A stretch of 54,601 nucleotides of DNA from positions 1 through 54,601 of the forward strand of contig CAKOOS010000007.1 of the NCBI GenBank assembly GCA_934098735.1. Direction: 5' to 3'. The DNA is from an uncultured Bacilli bacterium (GTDB taxonomy: Bacteria > Bacillota_I > Bacilli_A > RF39 > UBA660). The notes below the pieces were generated by a model. That model saw nothing but the letters and a program-made list of their open reading frames with translations. It ran no database searches and had not been told where the DNA came from. The translations under genes and the position numbers were made by a program. Below, one piece after another: positions 32,021 through 40,984 of this stretch (within the stretch, counting starts at the first letter, position 1; each line of letters begins with the position of its first letter).

Positions 32021-34018
32021 TTATGCTTTTGGCAAATTATTTAAAACTTCTATTGTTTTCTCTTTATTCCAAATACTTCGATTAAGTTTTAAAGCATCAG
32101 CATATTTACTACCAGGATTATCACCAACAATAACGATATCTGTATTCTTACTTACAGACTCACTTACTACTCCATTATAACTTTCAATTATCTCTTTAAT
32201 AGCTTTTCTACTATATCCATCAATAGTACCAGTTATAACAAATTTTTTATCACTTATAAGATTATTATTACCACGATTTACTCCCAAATAATTCATATTA
32301 ACACCAAGTTCTATTAAACTATTTATTAATAATTCATTATCTTTTAAATAATTATATACACTCAAAGCTGTAACATGACCTATATCTTTAATTTCTTCAA
32401 GCTCAGATACTTGAGCTTGTCTTAAAAATTCCATACTTTCAAAATGGCTAGCCAATATTTTAGCTGTTTTAGTTCCAACTTCTTTAATTCCTAAGCCAAA
32501 CAAAAGTCTTTCTAAACTACATTTTTTAGAACTTTCAATATTTTCAATTATTTTGTTTAAACTTTTTTCACCATAGCCATCAAATTCCATAATTTGTTTC
32601 TTTTTTTCATGTAAGGTATATAAATCTGTAATATTATTAATAAAACCTAAATTATATAATTCTTCAACTATTTCATCACCTAGACCTTCAATATTCAAAG
32701 CATCTCTTGAAACATAATGAACAATATTTTCAATATTTCTACGTGGACAGTTTGTATTTACGCAGTAATAATCTACTTGACCTGGTTTTTTTTCTAATTT
32801 TTCATGACACATCGGACACTTATCTATCATTATAAAATCTTTCTCTTTGCCAGTCCTTCTTTCAAATTTTGGTTCAACTACTTCTGGTATAACATCCCCA
32901 GCTTTTCTAATAGAAACTATATCTCCAATTTTAAGTCCCTTTAGTTTTACGTATTCTTCATTATGAAGAGTAGCCCTTCTAATTGTTGATCCCATAACTA
33001 TAACGGGTTCAAGTACAGCATTTGGTGTAATACGACCAGTTCTTCCAACTGTAAAAATTATATCTGTTAGTTTCGTTAAAACCTCTTCTGCTGGAAATTT
33101 ATAAGCTACTTCCCATTTTGGATACTTATTTGTATATCCTAATTTTTCTTGTAAATCTACATTATTTACTTTAATAACAATTCCATCTATTTCATAACTT
33201 AGTTTTTTTCTTTGTGCTGTTGATTCATTAATAAACTCTAAAATCTCATCAATATTTTTTACTAACCTATTTACAGGATTTACTTTAAAACCTAAGCTTT
33301 CCATAAATTCTAAAGCTTCTTTATGAGTTTTAAGTCCATAATCCCAAGGATTAGGTAAATAATAAATAAAATTATCAAGTTCTCTTTCAGCAGTAACCTT
33401 AGAATCAAGTTGTCTAATAGATCCGGATGCTGCATTTCTAACATTTTGAAGAAGAGGTTTATTTTCAGATTCTCTCTTTTTATTTAACTTTAAAAGAGTA
33501 TCTTTATGCATAAAAATTTCCCCTCTTACTTCAATATTTATTGGTTTATTTAATTCTAAAGGAATAGCTTTTATAGTTTTTACATTATGGGTGATATCTT
33601 CTCCAGTTACACCATCTCCTCTAGTAATTCCTCTTACCAATTTTCCATCTTCATATATTAAAGCAACACTTACACCATCTATTTTATATTCACAAACATA
33701 TTCAGTATTTTTATTTTCATTATCTATTTTTTTGACAAAATCAATAACTTCATCTTCACTAAAAACATCAGAAATACTAAGCATAGGTTTTTCTCTTACA
33801 ACCTTTTGAAACTTATCAATAACTTCTCCTCCAACTCTTTTTGTTGGACTATTAGGAAATGCCAGCTCCGGATACTCAATTTCCAAATCCTCTAACTCTC
33901 TTAAATACTTATCAAACTCTTGATCTGTAATAGTAGGATTATCTTTTACATAATAATTATAATTTGCTTCATTTAATATTTTTGTAAGTTCTAAAACTCT
34001 CTTTCTTTTATCATTCAT
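32021..34018 (-). CDS. ligA: NAD-dependent DNA ligase
   Basis: LigA seals nicks in replication and repair using NAD. The 665-residue protein has the full domain set: Ia domain; adenylation domain with Lys112 in EYKIDGVSVAL; OB fold (VGRTGRITPNAVLEPV); a four-Cys zinc finger (CPMC ... CVNTNC); helix-hairpin-helix repeats (GLGDEIVEELYNLGF, FGLGIKEVGTKTAKILASHF); and a C-terminal BRCT domain (DKKFVITGTIDGYSRKAIKE). It lies 16 bases after pcrA, an arrangement conserved in Firmicutes. Confidence 0.97.
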   Translation of the reverse strand: MNDKRKRVLELTKILNEANYNYYVKDNPTITDQEFDKYLRELEDLEIEYPELAFPNSPTKRVGGEVIDKFQKVVREKPMLSISDVFSEDEVIDFVKKIDNENKNTEYVCEYKIDGVSVALIYEDGKLVRGITRGDGVTGEDITHNVKTIKAIPLELNKPINIEVRGEIFMHKDTLLKLNKKRESENKPLLQNVRNAASGSIRQLDSKVTAERELDNFIYYLPNPWDYGLKTHKEALEFMESLGFKVNPVNRLVKNIDEILEFINESTAQRKKLSYEIDGIVIKVNNVDLQEKLGYTNKYPKWEVAYKFPAEEVLTKLTDIIFTVGRTGRITPNAVLEPVIVMGSTIRRATLHNEEYVKLKGLKIGDIVSIRKAGDVIPEVVEPKFERRTGKEKDFIMIDKCPMCHEKLEKKPGQVDYYCVNTNCPRRNIENIVHYVSRDALNIEGLGDEIVEELYNLGFINNITDLYTLHEKKKQIMEFDGYGEKSLNKIIENIESSKKCSLERLLFGLGIKEVGTKTAKILASHFESMEFLRQAQVSELEEIKDIGHVTALSVYNYLKDNELLINSLIELGVNMNYLGVNRGNNNLISDKKFVITGTIDGYSRKAIKEIIESYNGVVSESVSKNTDIVIVGDNPGSKYADALKLNRSIWNKEKTIEVLNNLPKA

Positions 34019-34034
34019 TACCCAAATATCCTTT

Positions 34035-36119
34035 CTATTTTATTTTTTTTAATCCTTGATAATTAGTTAAGACCTTTTTTATACCAAATCTCTTGTCAAA
34101 AGCAATGGTTACAAACTTTTCATCACTATCAATAACTACACCTTTTCCAAATAACAAATGCATAACTATATCACCATGATTAAATAAAGTATTATCCTCT
34201 TTATAATATTTATTCTTATTAAAGATAGGCATTTTAGATTGTGTCTCTTCTTTTTCAATAAGATTACTATCTATTTCACTAATAAATCTTGAAGGAGGAA
34301 AAACATTAGTTTTACCAAATAGCATTCTCTTTTTAGCATTTGAAATATATAACTTTTCTTTAGCTCTAGTTATTGCTACATAACACAATCTTCTTTCTTC
34401 TTCTAACTCTTTTCCATCATTTAAACTCATAGAATGGGGCATTATTCCCTCCTCCATACCAATTAAGAAAACAACTTTAAACTCAAGTCCCTTAGCACTA
34501 TGCATCGTCATTAATGTTAAAACATTATCATCATCTTTATGATCTGCTGTATCTGCAACAATACTAATATCTTCCAAAAAATCTTCTAAGTTAACTGTAC
34601 CAGTTTCATTTTGATATCCTTCTGTAATACTTTTAAATTCCATTAAGTTTTCTAATCTTATTTCTGCCTCTAAACTCTTTTCATTTTCAAGTTCTGCCTT
34701 CATACCACTTTTTTCCAAAACAGCATCAATTAATTCTGTTAAATCCATATTTTTTGCATCTACTATTAAATCCTCAATTAATTTTTTAAACTCTAATTCT
34801 TTTGACTTAGAAAGCACTTCAAACATACTCTTATTTTCAGCTCGAGCTACAATTTCTATTTCTTCAATTGATTTATTTCCTATCCCTCTTTTTGGTACAT
34901 TTATAATTCTTTTTAAAGAAATATCATCTTTAGTATTAGATATTAACCTTAAATAACATAACAAATCTTTTATTTCTTTTCTTTTATAAAAGTAATAACT
35001 TCCTACTACCTTATATGGCCAATTTAGTTTTAAAATTCCATCTTCTACATTTCTAGACTGAGCATTAGTTCTATATAAAATTGCTATATCACTATATTTA
35101 TAACCTTCATTAAGTAGTTTTTTTATCTCTTCAATTACAGAATGAACTTCATCTTTTTCATCATTACCACGAAAATATTTAATTTTTAAGCCCTCACCCA
35201 AATTGCTATATAAGTTTACTTCTTTTCTTTCAATATTATTTTTTATAACACTATTCGCTGCATTTAAAATTGTATTTGTACTTCTATAGTTTTGATTTAA
35301 TGTTATACTTTTAGCATCCGGATAATCCTTTTCAAAATTAAGAATATTTTTATAATTAGACCATCTAAAACCATATATACATTGATTAACATCACCAACA
35401 ACAAATAAATTTCGATATTTAGAAGCTAACATTTTAACTAATTTATATTGTACTTCATTTGTATCTTGATATTCATCTATCAAAATGTATTTAAATTTTT
35501 CTTGATACTTCAAAAGAATATCTTTATTTAAAGTAAATAGTTTAACTGGTAGCTTTAACAAATCATCAAAATCAATAGCATTATTTTTTTCTAAAACTCT
35601 TTCATATTCATGATAAACTTTAATAGCCACTTTATCGATTGGACTAACTAGAAATTTTTCTATTTCACTATCACTTAACATCTCATTTTTAATAAAGCTA
35701 ATTTTATTTTTTATATAACTAGGGCTATATTCTTTTACATTTAAATCAAGATCTTTCATAACTTTTTTTATAATGCTATTTACATCATCACTATCCATAA
35801 TAGTAAAGTTTTTTGATAATCCAAGCTTTTCAACATTTTCTCTGATTACTTTAAGACCAAATGAATGAAAAGTTCCCACAAACGCATAATTCTCGTCTAC
35901 AACAAGATTTATTCTATCTCTCATTTCTTTCGCAGCCTTATTAGTAAATGTAATAGCTAAAATATTTCCAGAATAAATCCCATTATTAATAAGATTCGCG
36001 ATTCTAGTTGTTAAAACTTTAGTTTTACCTGAGCCAGCTCCAGCCAAAACTAAACATGGACCATCAACATGCAAAACTGCTTCTTTTTGTTCTTTATTTA
36101 AATTATCAATTATACTCAT
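34035..36119 (-). CDS. pcrA: ATP-dependent DNA helicase PcrA/UvrD
   Basis: This superfamily-1 3'-5' helicase is needed for rolling-circle plasmid replication and repair and for removing RecA and stalled RNA polymerase. The 694-residue protein shows motif Q/I LAGAGSGKTKVLTTR, motif Ia AITFTNKAAKEM, motif II LIDEYQDTN, motif III VGDVNQCIYGFRW, motif IV LNQNYRSTNTIL, motif V MTMHSAKGLEFKVVF and motif VI VAITRAKEKLYI. In the motif III region the usual DQSIYxWRG reads NQCIYGFRW, a mild deviation. A GGAGG ribosome site and a TATAAT precede it. First gene of the pcrA-ligA-sensor-yihY operon. Confidence 0.95.
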   Translation of the reverse strand: MSIIDNLNKEQKEAVLHVDGPCLVLAGAGSGKTKVLTTRIANLINNGIYSGNILAITFTNKAAKEMRDRINLVVDENYAFVGTFHSFGLKVIRENVEKLGLSKNFTIMDSDDVNSIIKKVMKDLDLNVKEYSPSYIKNKISFIKNEMLSDSEIEKFLVSPIDKVAIKVYHEYERVLEKNNAIDFDDLLKLPVKLFTLNKDILLKYQEKFKYILIDEYQDTNEVQYKLVKMLASKYRNLFVVGDVNQCIYGFRWSNYKNILNFEKDYPDAKSITLNQNYRSTNTILNAANSVIKNNIERKEVNLYSNLGEGLKIKYFRGNDEKDEVHSVIEEIKKLLNEGYKYSDIAILYRTNAQSRNVEDGILKLNWPYKVVGSYYFYKRKEIKDLLCYLRLISNTKDDISLKRIINVPKRGIGNKSIEEIEIVARAENKSMFEVLSKSKELEFKKLIEDLIVDAKNMDLTELIDAVLEKSGMKAELENEKSLEAEIRLENLMEFKSITEGYQNETGTVNLEDFLEDISIVADTADHKDDDNVLTLMTMHSAKGLEFKVVFLIGMEEGIMPHSMSLNDGKELEEERRLCYVAITRAKEKLYISNAKKRMLFGKTNVFPPSRFISEIDSNLIEKEETQSKMPIFNKNKYYKEDNTLFNHGDIVMHLLFGKGVVIDSDEKFVTIAFDKRFGIKKVLTNYQGLKKIK

Positions 36120-36169
36120 TATAAAGCCTCCAAATATAATAATATTATATCATTTAAAAGAGGCTAATA

Positions 36170-36197
36170 AAAGAAAAAATGGATAAAACTATCCATT
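36170..36197 (-). terminator. Terminator after the larger VirB2-like protein gene
   Basis: A perfect 8-bp stem AATGGATA / TATCCATT with a GTTT loop, then TTTTCTTTT on the minus strand. Confidence 0.88.
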
Positions 36198-37401
36198 AAT
36201 TTTCGTCATAAAACTTATCAGGTGCTCCACAGTTTTTAGGATTGGTTAAGCACTTCATACAACTTGTAAAATCACTATTACTAGCAGTATCTTTAGCTCC
36301 ATCTATTAAACCTAATAAAAAATCTAAAATAGTTGGAATAAGGAAAATTATCACTGCAATAATTATTCTTCTAACCAAAGCTGATATAGCTTCACTATTT
36401 GCTTTATCACTTGTTGAAATAACTGCTTTAGCAAAATCAATACTACCCAAAATTATTAACAAAAGTGGAATAATAATCTTTGCTATATAAATAATATAAC
36501 CTATTACTTGAAATGATTTTTTTACACCAGATGAACAAAAAGTAACATTTTCATCAACGTTTAAAGTTCCAGATGAATTACCATTTATAGTATCCAATTT
36601 ATTTTGAGCTTTATCGCCTAAATCATCAACGTCTATTGAATTCAGAATATTTCTAACATTATTTGCTTCGCTAATAGAAATTTCTTCATTCTTAACCTTT
36701 TGTTCAAGTTCATTTAGCAATTCTTTTTTATGATTATTAAAATTTCTTTTAATACTTTCTACAGCATTTTTATAACCATTAGAATTCAATATAAATGCAG
36801 GAACATCATTTCCATATAAATAATTGTTTTTTAAATCATTTATCATTTTATTGACAATATCATCAGCATTTTTTATTGTTCCATTAAGCAAATCATCTAT
36901 AGTAATATCACCAGAACTATATTTTGAAAAATAATTTTCAATGTCTTTAGCAAAATCAGTAGTTTTATTATCGCTTAAATAAGTATCATTTGCATTACCA
37001 AATTTCGTGAACCAATCCTTTTCGTCATTTTGACACCAAGTACCATCATTATCAAAGCAATATTCAATAAAATTTATATCGTCCTTATAGCCGTGACTTG
37101 GACAAATCACTTCAGAAGAGTTTATAGTAATGCCTGGTTGTATATGAACAGCATTCGAATCAATTTTTTTATTATTAGAAAAAAATATTTTCTTTTCTTT
37201 AAAATCCCAATAAACTGTAGCATGCTTAATTTCAGTTGTATGAGTCATATTAGAATTAAATTTGTCAAATTTATTTTCATAATCACATAAAACTAAACAG
37301 GTCTTATTATATACACAATCATCTAACGTATCTCCTTTAACAAACACAGGAAATATCATAAAACTAACTAAAAGTGCTAACAAAAGTGTAATTTTTTTCA
37401 T
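36196..37401 (-). CDS. Secreted/membrane protein with C-terminal VirB2-like hairpin domain
   Basis: The 401-residue protein starts with a signal peptide (MKKITLLLALLVSFMIFPVF, cleavage near residue 23). A Cys-rich extracytoplasmic part follows (C29, C35, C39, C100, C115, C123), then an Asn/Lys/Asp-rich helical region to about residue 275. The C-terminal 115 residues match the small protein encoded at 40.6 kb: FC-x2-G then QVIGYIIYIAKIIIPLLLII, SIDFAKAV, a charged turn, RRIIIAVIIFLIPTILDFLL and a tail C381-x2-C384-L-x2-P-x2-C391. Two helices around a basic turn resemble VirB2/TrbC-type T4SS pilins. No other secretion genes lie nearby, so function is unknown. It has its own promoter and terminator. 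Confidence 0.7.
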   Translation of the reverse strand: MKKITLLLALLVSFMIFPVFVKGDTLDDCVYNKTCLVLCDYENKFDKFNSNMTHTTEIKHATVYWDFKEKKIFFSNNKKIDSNAVHIQPGITINSSEVICPSHGYKDDINFIEYCFDNDGTWCQNDEKDWFTKFGNANDTYLSDNKTTDFAKDIENYFSKYSSGDITIDDLLNGTIKNADDIVNKMINDLKNNYLYGNDVPAFILNSNGYKNAVESIKRNFNNHKKELLNELEQKVKNEEISISEANNVRNILNSIDVDDLGDKAQNKLDTINGNSSGTLNVDENVTFCSSGVKKSFQVIGYIIYIAKIIIPLLLIILGSIDFAKAVISTSDKANSEAISALVRRIIIAVIIFLIPTILDFLLGLIDGAKDTASNSDFTSCMKCLTNPKNCGAPDKFYDEN

Positions 37402-37420
37402 ATAATCACCAACTATTTAA

Positions 37421-37449
37421 ATTATACCAATGTTTTTACATTTTATCAA
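37421..37449 (-). promoter_or_regulatory. Sigma-A promoter of the larger VirB2-like protein gene
   Basis: TTGATA, a 17-base spacer and TATAAT on the minus strand. The -35 lies within the 3' end of recX. A GGTGATTAT ribosome site follows. Confidence 0.72.
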
Positions 37450-38218
37450 TTAATTTATTGATTTTATCAAGACTAAATCCTTTATTATATAAATTTAACT
37501 TTATTTTATTTTTAAGTTCTCTTTCAGTATATTTTTTATTATATCGCTTTAAAAGTTTATTAAATTCTTTGCTAAGTACTTCATCACTTTCTTCAATATT
37601 TACAAATTCTAATTCTCTATTTATTAAATCTATTTCATATCCTAAATTTATAAGATCAATCTTAATTTTTTTAACCAATAGATTTTTAGAACAAGATCTA
37701 TTTGAATTAATTTTTTTATTAATTATTTTTTTAATCTTTTCCTTCCAAATATTATCCTCTATTTTAGATAAATAATCATCTATTTTCTTTTCACTAAACT
37801 CCTTTAATAATAATTCTCTTTTTATTTTTTTAGGTCCACTTGTTTTTAAATTAATTTGATCATTTACATAAGATGTTATATACAAAGTATCATTTAAATA
37901 ACCATTTAATTCTAATTTAGAAATAACTTTATTTATAATACTCGGATCATAATCTTTAAGCTTTTCTTTAATTTCTTTTTTAGTTCTTAATTTTTTAGAT
38001 ATATAAACTAACGCTTTATCAACTGCTTCTAAATAAGTGTTATAATATGACATTTCTTTAAGTTCATTATCTGATATACTCCTTGGCTTAAGTAGATTAT
38101 ATTTTATTATTACTTCACCATAAAAACTTATTGATGAATTATCACTAAGTAATAGAATATTATTTTTTTTAGATATTTTAGATATTTTCTTCATCAAAAT
38201 ATTTTTTACAAGCTTCAT
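37436..38218 (-). CDS. recX: Regulatory protein RecX
   Basis: RecX binds RecA filaments and limits their activity. The 260-residue protein has the three-helix repeats of the family: KALVYISKKLRTKKEIKEKLKDYD, INKVISKLELNGYLNDTLYITSYV, KTSGPKKIKRELLLKEFSEKKID, and a late NKLLKRYNKKYTERELKNKI (each given in part). RecX lengths vary, and Firmicutes forms of about 260 residues are normal. It overlaps the nrnA gene by 41 bases. No good ribosome site precedes either of the two candidate ATGs (this one and one 24 bases downstream), so translation is probably coupled. It lies 13 kb from recA, not next to it. Confidence 0.85.
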   Translation of the reverse strand: MKLVKNILMKKISKISKKNNILLLSDNSSISFYGEVIIKYNLLKPRSISDNELKEMSYYNTYLEAVDKALVYISKKLRTKKEIKEKLKDYDPSIINKVISKLELNGYLNDTLYITSYVNDQINLKTSGPKKIKRELLLKEFSEKKIDDYLSKIEDNIWKEKIKKIINKKINSNRSCSKNLLVKKIKIDLINLGYEIDLINRELEFVNIEESDEVLSKEFNKLLKRYNKKYTERELKNKIKLNLYNKGFSLDKINKLIDKM

Positions 38219-39143
38219 CTAAATCATGAGCAAGACCTTCAATTACTTTATAATCATTTGTTCTACAACCAGATGCAAACTTATGACCTCCTCCATTATA
38301 TTTTGAAGCAACTTCATTTATAATTGGGCCTCTACTTCGTATATTAGCTTTATAAACATCATTTCTCTCATCATAAACTACAAACATCCAACAAATAAGT
38401 TCTTTAATAAAATAAAAATCATTTACTTGATTAGATACACTCGTAGTTTCAACATCAAACTTTTTTAAATCTTCACTAGGAACAAAGATAAAACCAAACT
38501 TATTATCTGTTATTTCAATATTATTTATCAAATAAGCTCTAAATTTTTCTTCTGATATACTTCGTTCATAAAGATTGTCATATAAAGAAACAAAATTTAT
38601 TTTGCTCGTACTTACTAAATCGTAAGCCGTTTTTAAAGTTCTAGCACTTGTATTAGGTAGTAAAAAACGATCACTATCAAATACCATTCCTAAATATAAA
38701 TTTTCGGCAATTTTTTGATCTAATACTAAATTAGTATTCATTATCAAATTAGCAATCATCTCACAAGTACTAGACATTGTATCATCAGTCCAATCAACAT
38801 CCCCAATAATATCTTCAGCTGGATGATGATCAATTTTTAATATTGCCTTATATTGAAGAGCACCTATACCATCTACTCTACAATAATTTGGAACATCTAA
38901 AACTATTAATAAAGCATCCTCAAGTTCATTCAAAGCGGGTTTATCTAAATTACCTAAATACTTAAATTTATGAACACCAGCTCCAACCGCATATACATCT
39001 TTTTCAGGAAAAGTAAGTTTAATAGAATCTCTCAAAGCTAATTGACTTGCTATAGCATCTGGATCAGGACTAATATGACGAGCTAAAACAATAGTATCAT
39101 ATTTTTTTATTATTTTTATAATTTTTTTATATGTATCCCGCAT
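38178..39143 (-). CDS. nrnA: DHH-family nanoRNase / pAp phosphatase (NrnA-like)
   Basis: The 321-residue protein degrades short RNA oligonucleotides and often 3'-phosphoadenosine 5'-phosphate. DHH-domain motifs are HISPDPDAIASQLAL, LIVLDVPNYCR, KIDHHPAED and DDTMSSTCEMI. The DHHA1 domain ends with YNGGGHKFASGCR. All metal ligands appear intact. It follows ackA after 15 bases and overlaps recX. Confidence 0.92.
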   Translation of the reverse strand: MRDTYKKIIKIIKKYDTIVLARHISPDPDAIASQLALRDSIKLTFPEKDVYAVGAGVHKFKYLGNLDKPALNELEDALLIVLDVPNYCRVDGIGALQYKAILKIDHHPAEDIIGDVDWTDDTMSSTCEMIANLIMNTNLVLDQKIAENLYLGMVFDSDRFLLPNTSARTLKTAYDLVSTSKINFVSLYDNLYERSISEEKFRAYLINNIEITDNKFGFIFVPSEDLKKFDVETTSVSNQVNDFYFIKELICWMFVVYDERNDVYKANIRSRGPIINEVASKYNGGGHKFASGCRTNDYKVIEGLAHDLDEACKKYFDEENI

Positions 39144-39158
39144 TAATAATCACTCTTT

Positions 39159-40340
39159 CTATTTATTTGCTAATTCCACAGTATCCATGGCAATCATTAA
39201 TTCTTCATCAGTTGGTACTACATAAACTAGAATTTTAGAATCATCAGTTGATATAAGTCTAAATTCACCACGAAAATCATTTCTTTCTTCATCAATTTTT
39301 ACACCTAATGAAGCAATTTTATCAATAATCATTTTACGCATTGATTTACTATTTTCACCAACACCAGCAGTTAAAGTAATAACATCAGCTCCACCTAAAA
39401 GATTATTATACATAGCAATATAATTAGCAATTTTACGTGCATACATTTCTTGAGCTAATATTGCTCTTTCATTTCCTTCATTTGCTGCTGATTCAACATC
39501 TCTTGAATCACTACTTACACCACTTATTCCAAGTAAACCACTCTTTTTATTTAAATCATTTGTAAGTTCATCTAAAGATTCTCCAGTTTTTCCAGCTAAA
39601 TAAGCAAGCATAGAAGCATCAATATCCCCACTTCTTGTTCCCATCATAATTCCAGCAAGAGGAGTAAATCCCATTGATGTATCAACAACTTTACCAGAAT
39701 CAATTGCAGTAATTGATCCACCATTACCAATATGACAAGATATTACTTTTAAATCATCACGTTTAAAATATTCACTTATTGTCTTATTAATAAATCTATG
39801 GCTTGTTCCATGGAATCCATATTTTCTAACACCATATTTTTCATACCATTCATAAGGTACTGGATATAAATATTCAGTTGCTTTCATCGTAGTATGAAAA
39901 GCCGTATCAAAAACACCAACTTGAATAGTATTAGGTAATGCTTTCATAAAAGCTCTAACTCCCATAATATTTGCTGGATTATGAAGTGGAGCTAATTCAT
40001 TATATTTAGAAACTCTATCTAAAACATCTTCAGTCAAAACAACAGATTCAGTAAATTCTTGACCTCCATGAACCATTCTATGTCCAACACCTTCAATTTC
40101 ATCTAAAGAACTAATTATATTCATATTTATTAATTCTTCCATTAATGCTTTTACTGCAACAGAGTGATCAACTAAAGGAGTTGTAATAGTTTTCTTTTCA
40201 CCATTAAATTTAATTGTATAACAACTACCTTCAATTCCTATCTTTTCAAATAAACCACTTGCTACAACTGTTTTTTCTGGCATATTCATCAAAGTAAATT
40301 TTAAAGAAGAACTACCAGCATTTACAGATAATATTTTCAT
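39159..40340 (-). CDS. ackA: Acetate kinase
   Basis: AckA makes ATP and acetate from acetyl phosphate. The 393-residue protein has N-terminal MKILSVNAGSSSLKF, HNPANIMGVRAF, FDTAFHTTM, KYGFHGTSHR, CHIGNGGSI and GVGENS, all expected for the ASKHA fold. The start is the ATG behind GAGGTGAAAGA; nine extra upstream codons in frame lie in the promoter region. A TATAAT overlaps those codons, with only a weak -35. PduL at 5.5 kb could supply acetyl phosphate. Confidence 0.96.
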   Translation of the reverse strand: MKILSVNAGSSSLKFTLMNMPEKTVVASGLFEKIGIEGSCYTIKFNGEKKTITTPLVDHSVAVKALMEELINMNIISSLDEIEGVGHRMVHGGQEFTESVVLTEDVLDRVSKYNELAPLHNPANIMGVRAFMKALPNTIQVGVFDTAFHTTMKATEYLYPVPYEWYEKYGVRKYGFHGTSHRFINKTISEYFKRDDLKVISCHIGNGGSITAIDSGKVVDTSMGFTPLAGIMMGTRSGDIDASMLAYLAGKTGESLDELTNDLNKKSGLLGISGVSSDSRDVESAANEGNERAILAQEMYARKIANYIAMYNNLLGGADVITLTAGVGENSKSMRKMIIDKIASLGVKIDEERNDFRGEFRLISTDDSKILVYVVPTDEELMIAMDTVELANK

Positions 40341-40384
40341 TTCTTTCACCTCATAATTATTATACAAAAAAAAAGAACAATTGG

Positions 40385-40585
40385 CTATCTTTTTCCCAAA
40401 TATTCCTTATTTTTTACAAAATTCTGATTTGTATGTGTAGCATCATAATCATAGTCAATATTTCTTTTTAAATTGCTTTCTAAATTATAACCATAAGGGT
40501 TTAAATATTCCATTTCTATTTTTTCTCTTCTATTTTTATTATTAATATCATATCCCTTATAATAATAATTAGTAAGTTTACTCAT
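40385..40585 (-). CDS. Small hypothetical protein (66 residues)
   Basis: I do not recognise it. The protein is hydrophilic and rich in Tyr, Asn and Lys (LTNYYYKGYDINNKNRREK ... YLGKR), with no membrane helix or Cys. The case for a real gene is its strong GGTGATATT ribosome site four bases before the ATG and its place in line between the small VirB2-like gene and ackA. Without homologues it stays tentative. Confidence 0.45.
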   Translation of the reverse strand: MSKLTNYYYKGYDINNKNRREKIEMEYLNPYGYNLESNLKRNIDYDYDATHTNQNFVKNKEYLGKR

Positions 40586-40629
40586 AATATCACCATTATT
40601 ATTATGCTTTTTTGTTTATTTATTATGCA

Positions 40630-40974
40630 CTATTTACTTTTAGAATTACTACATTCTCCCCTAAGTGGATCCAACAAACAATTTTTACAACCAGCTATTT
40701 CATCACTACTGTCATTCATTTCTCCGACAATACCAATTACAATATTTACAATTGTAGGAATAAAAAATATTACTATTCCTATTACTAATTTTTGAACTAA
40801 GTTCTTAGCAGCTTTACCAATAGCCTTATCATCACTACTTATTGCTGCTTTCCCAAATTCTATCGAAGCCATAACAATTATTATAATTGGAACTGCAACT
40901 TTAAGGGCAAATAAAGCATAACCAATTAATTGCCATATTGCTGCCGTTTTCCCACAAAAATTCTCTACCATCAT
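40630..40974 (-). CDS. Small VirB2/TrbC-like two-helix membrane protein
   Basis: The 114-residue protein is almost entirely one domain. FC (residues 6-7) is followed by a helix WQLIGYALFALKVAVPIIII, the linker SIEFGKAAISSDDKAIGKAA, and a second helix KLVIGIVIFFIPTIVNIVIG. The tail is C96-x2-C99-L-x2-P-x3-C108. It aligns throughout with the C-terminal domain of the 401-residue protein at 36-37 kb, including all four Cys positions. The two-helix layout resembles VirB2/TrbC pilins and the T4SS_pilin families, but no signal peptide is obvious. Its start follows AAAGGA by six bases. It lies 10 bases after thiI. Confidence 0.7.
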   Translation of the reverse strand: MMVENFCGKTAAIWQLIGYALFALKVAVPIIIIVMASIEFGKAAISSDDKAIGKAAKNLVQKLVIGIVIFFIPTIVNIVIGIVGEMNDSSDEIAGCKNCLLDPLRGECSNSKSK

Positions 40975-40984
40975 TCATCATCCT

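Noticed and set aside
36196..40974. An integrative conjugative element suggested by VirB2-like proteins
   Set aside because: The surrounding genes (recX, nrnA, ackA, thiI, ezrA) are core genes, and no relaxase, coupling protein, integrase or attachment repeats were seen.
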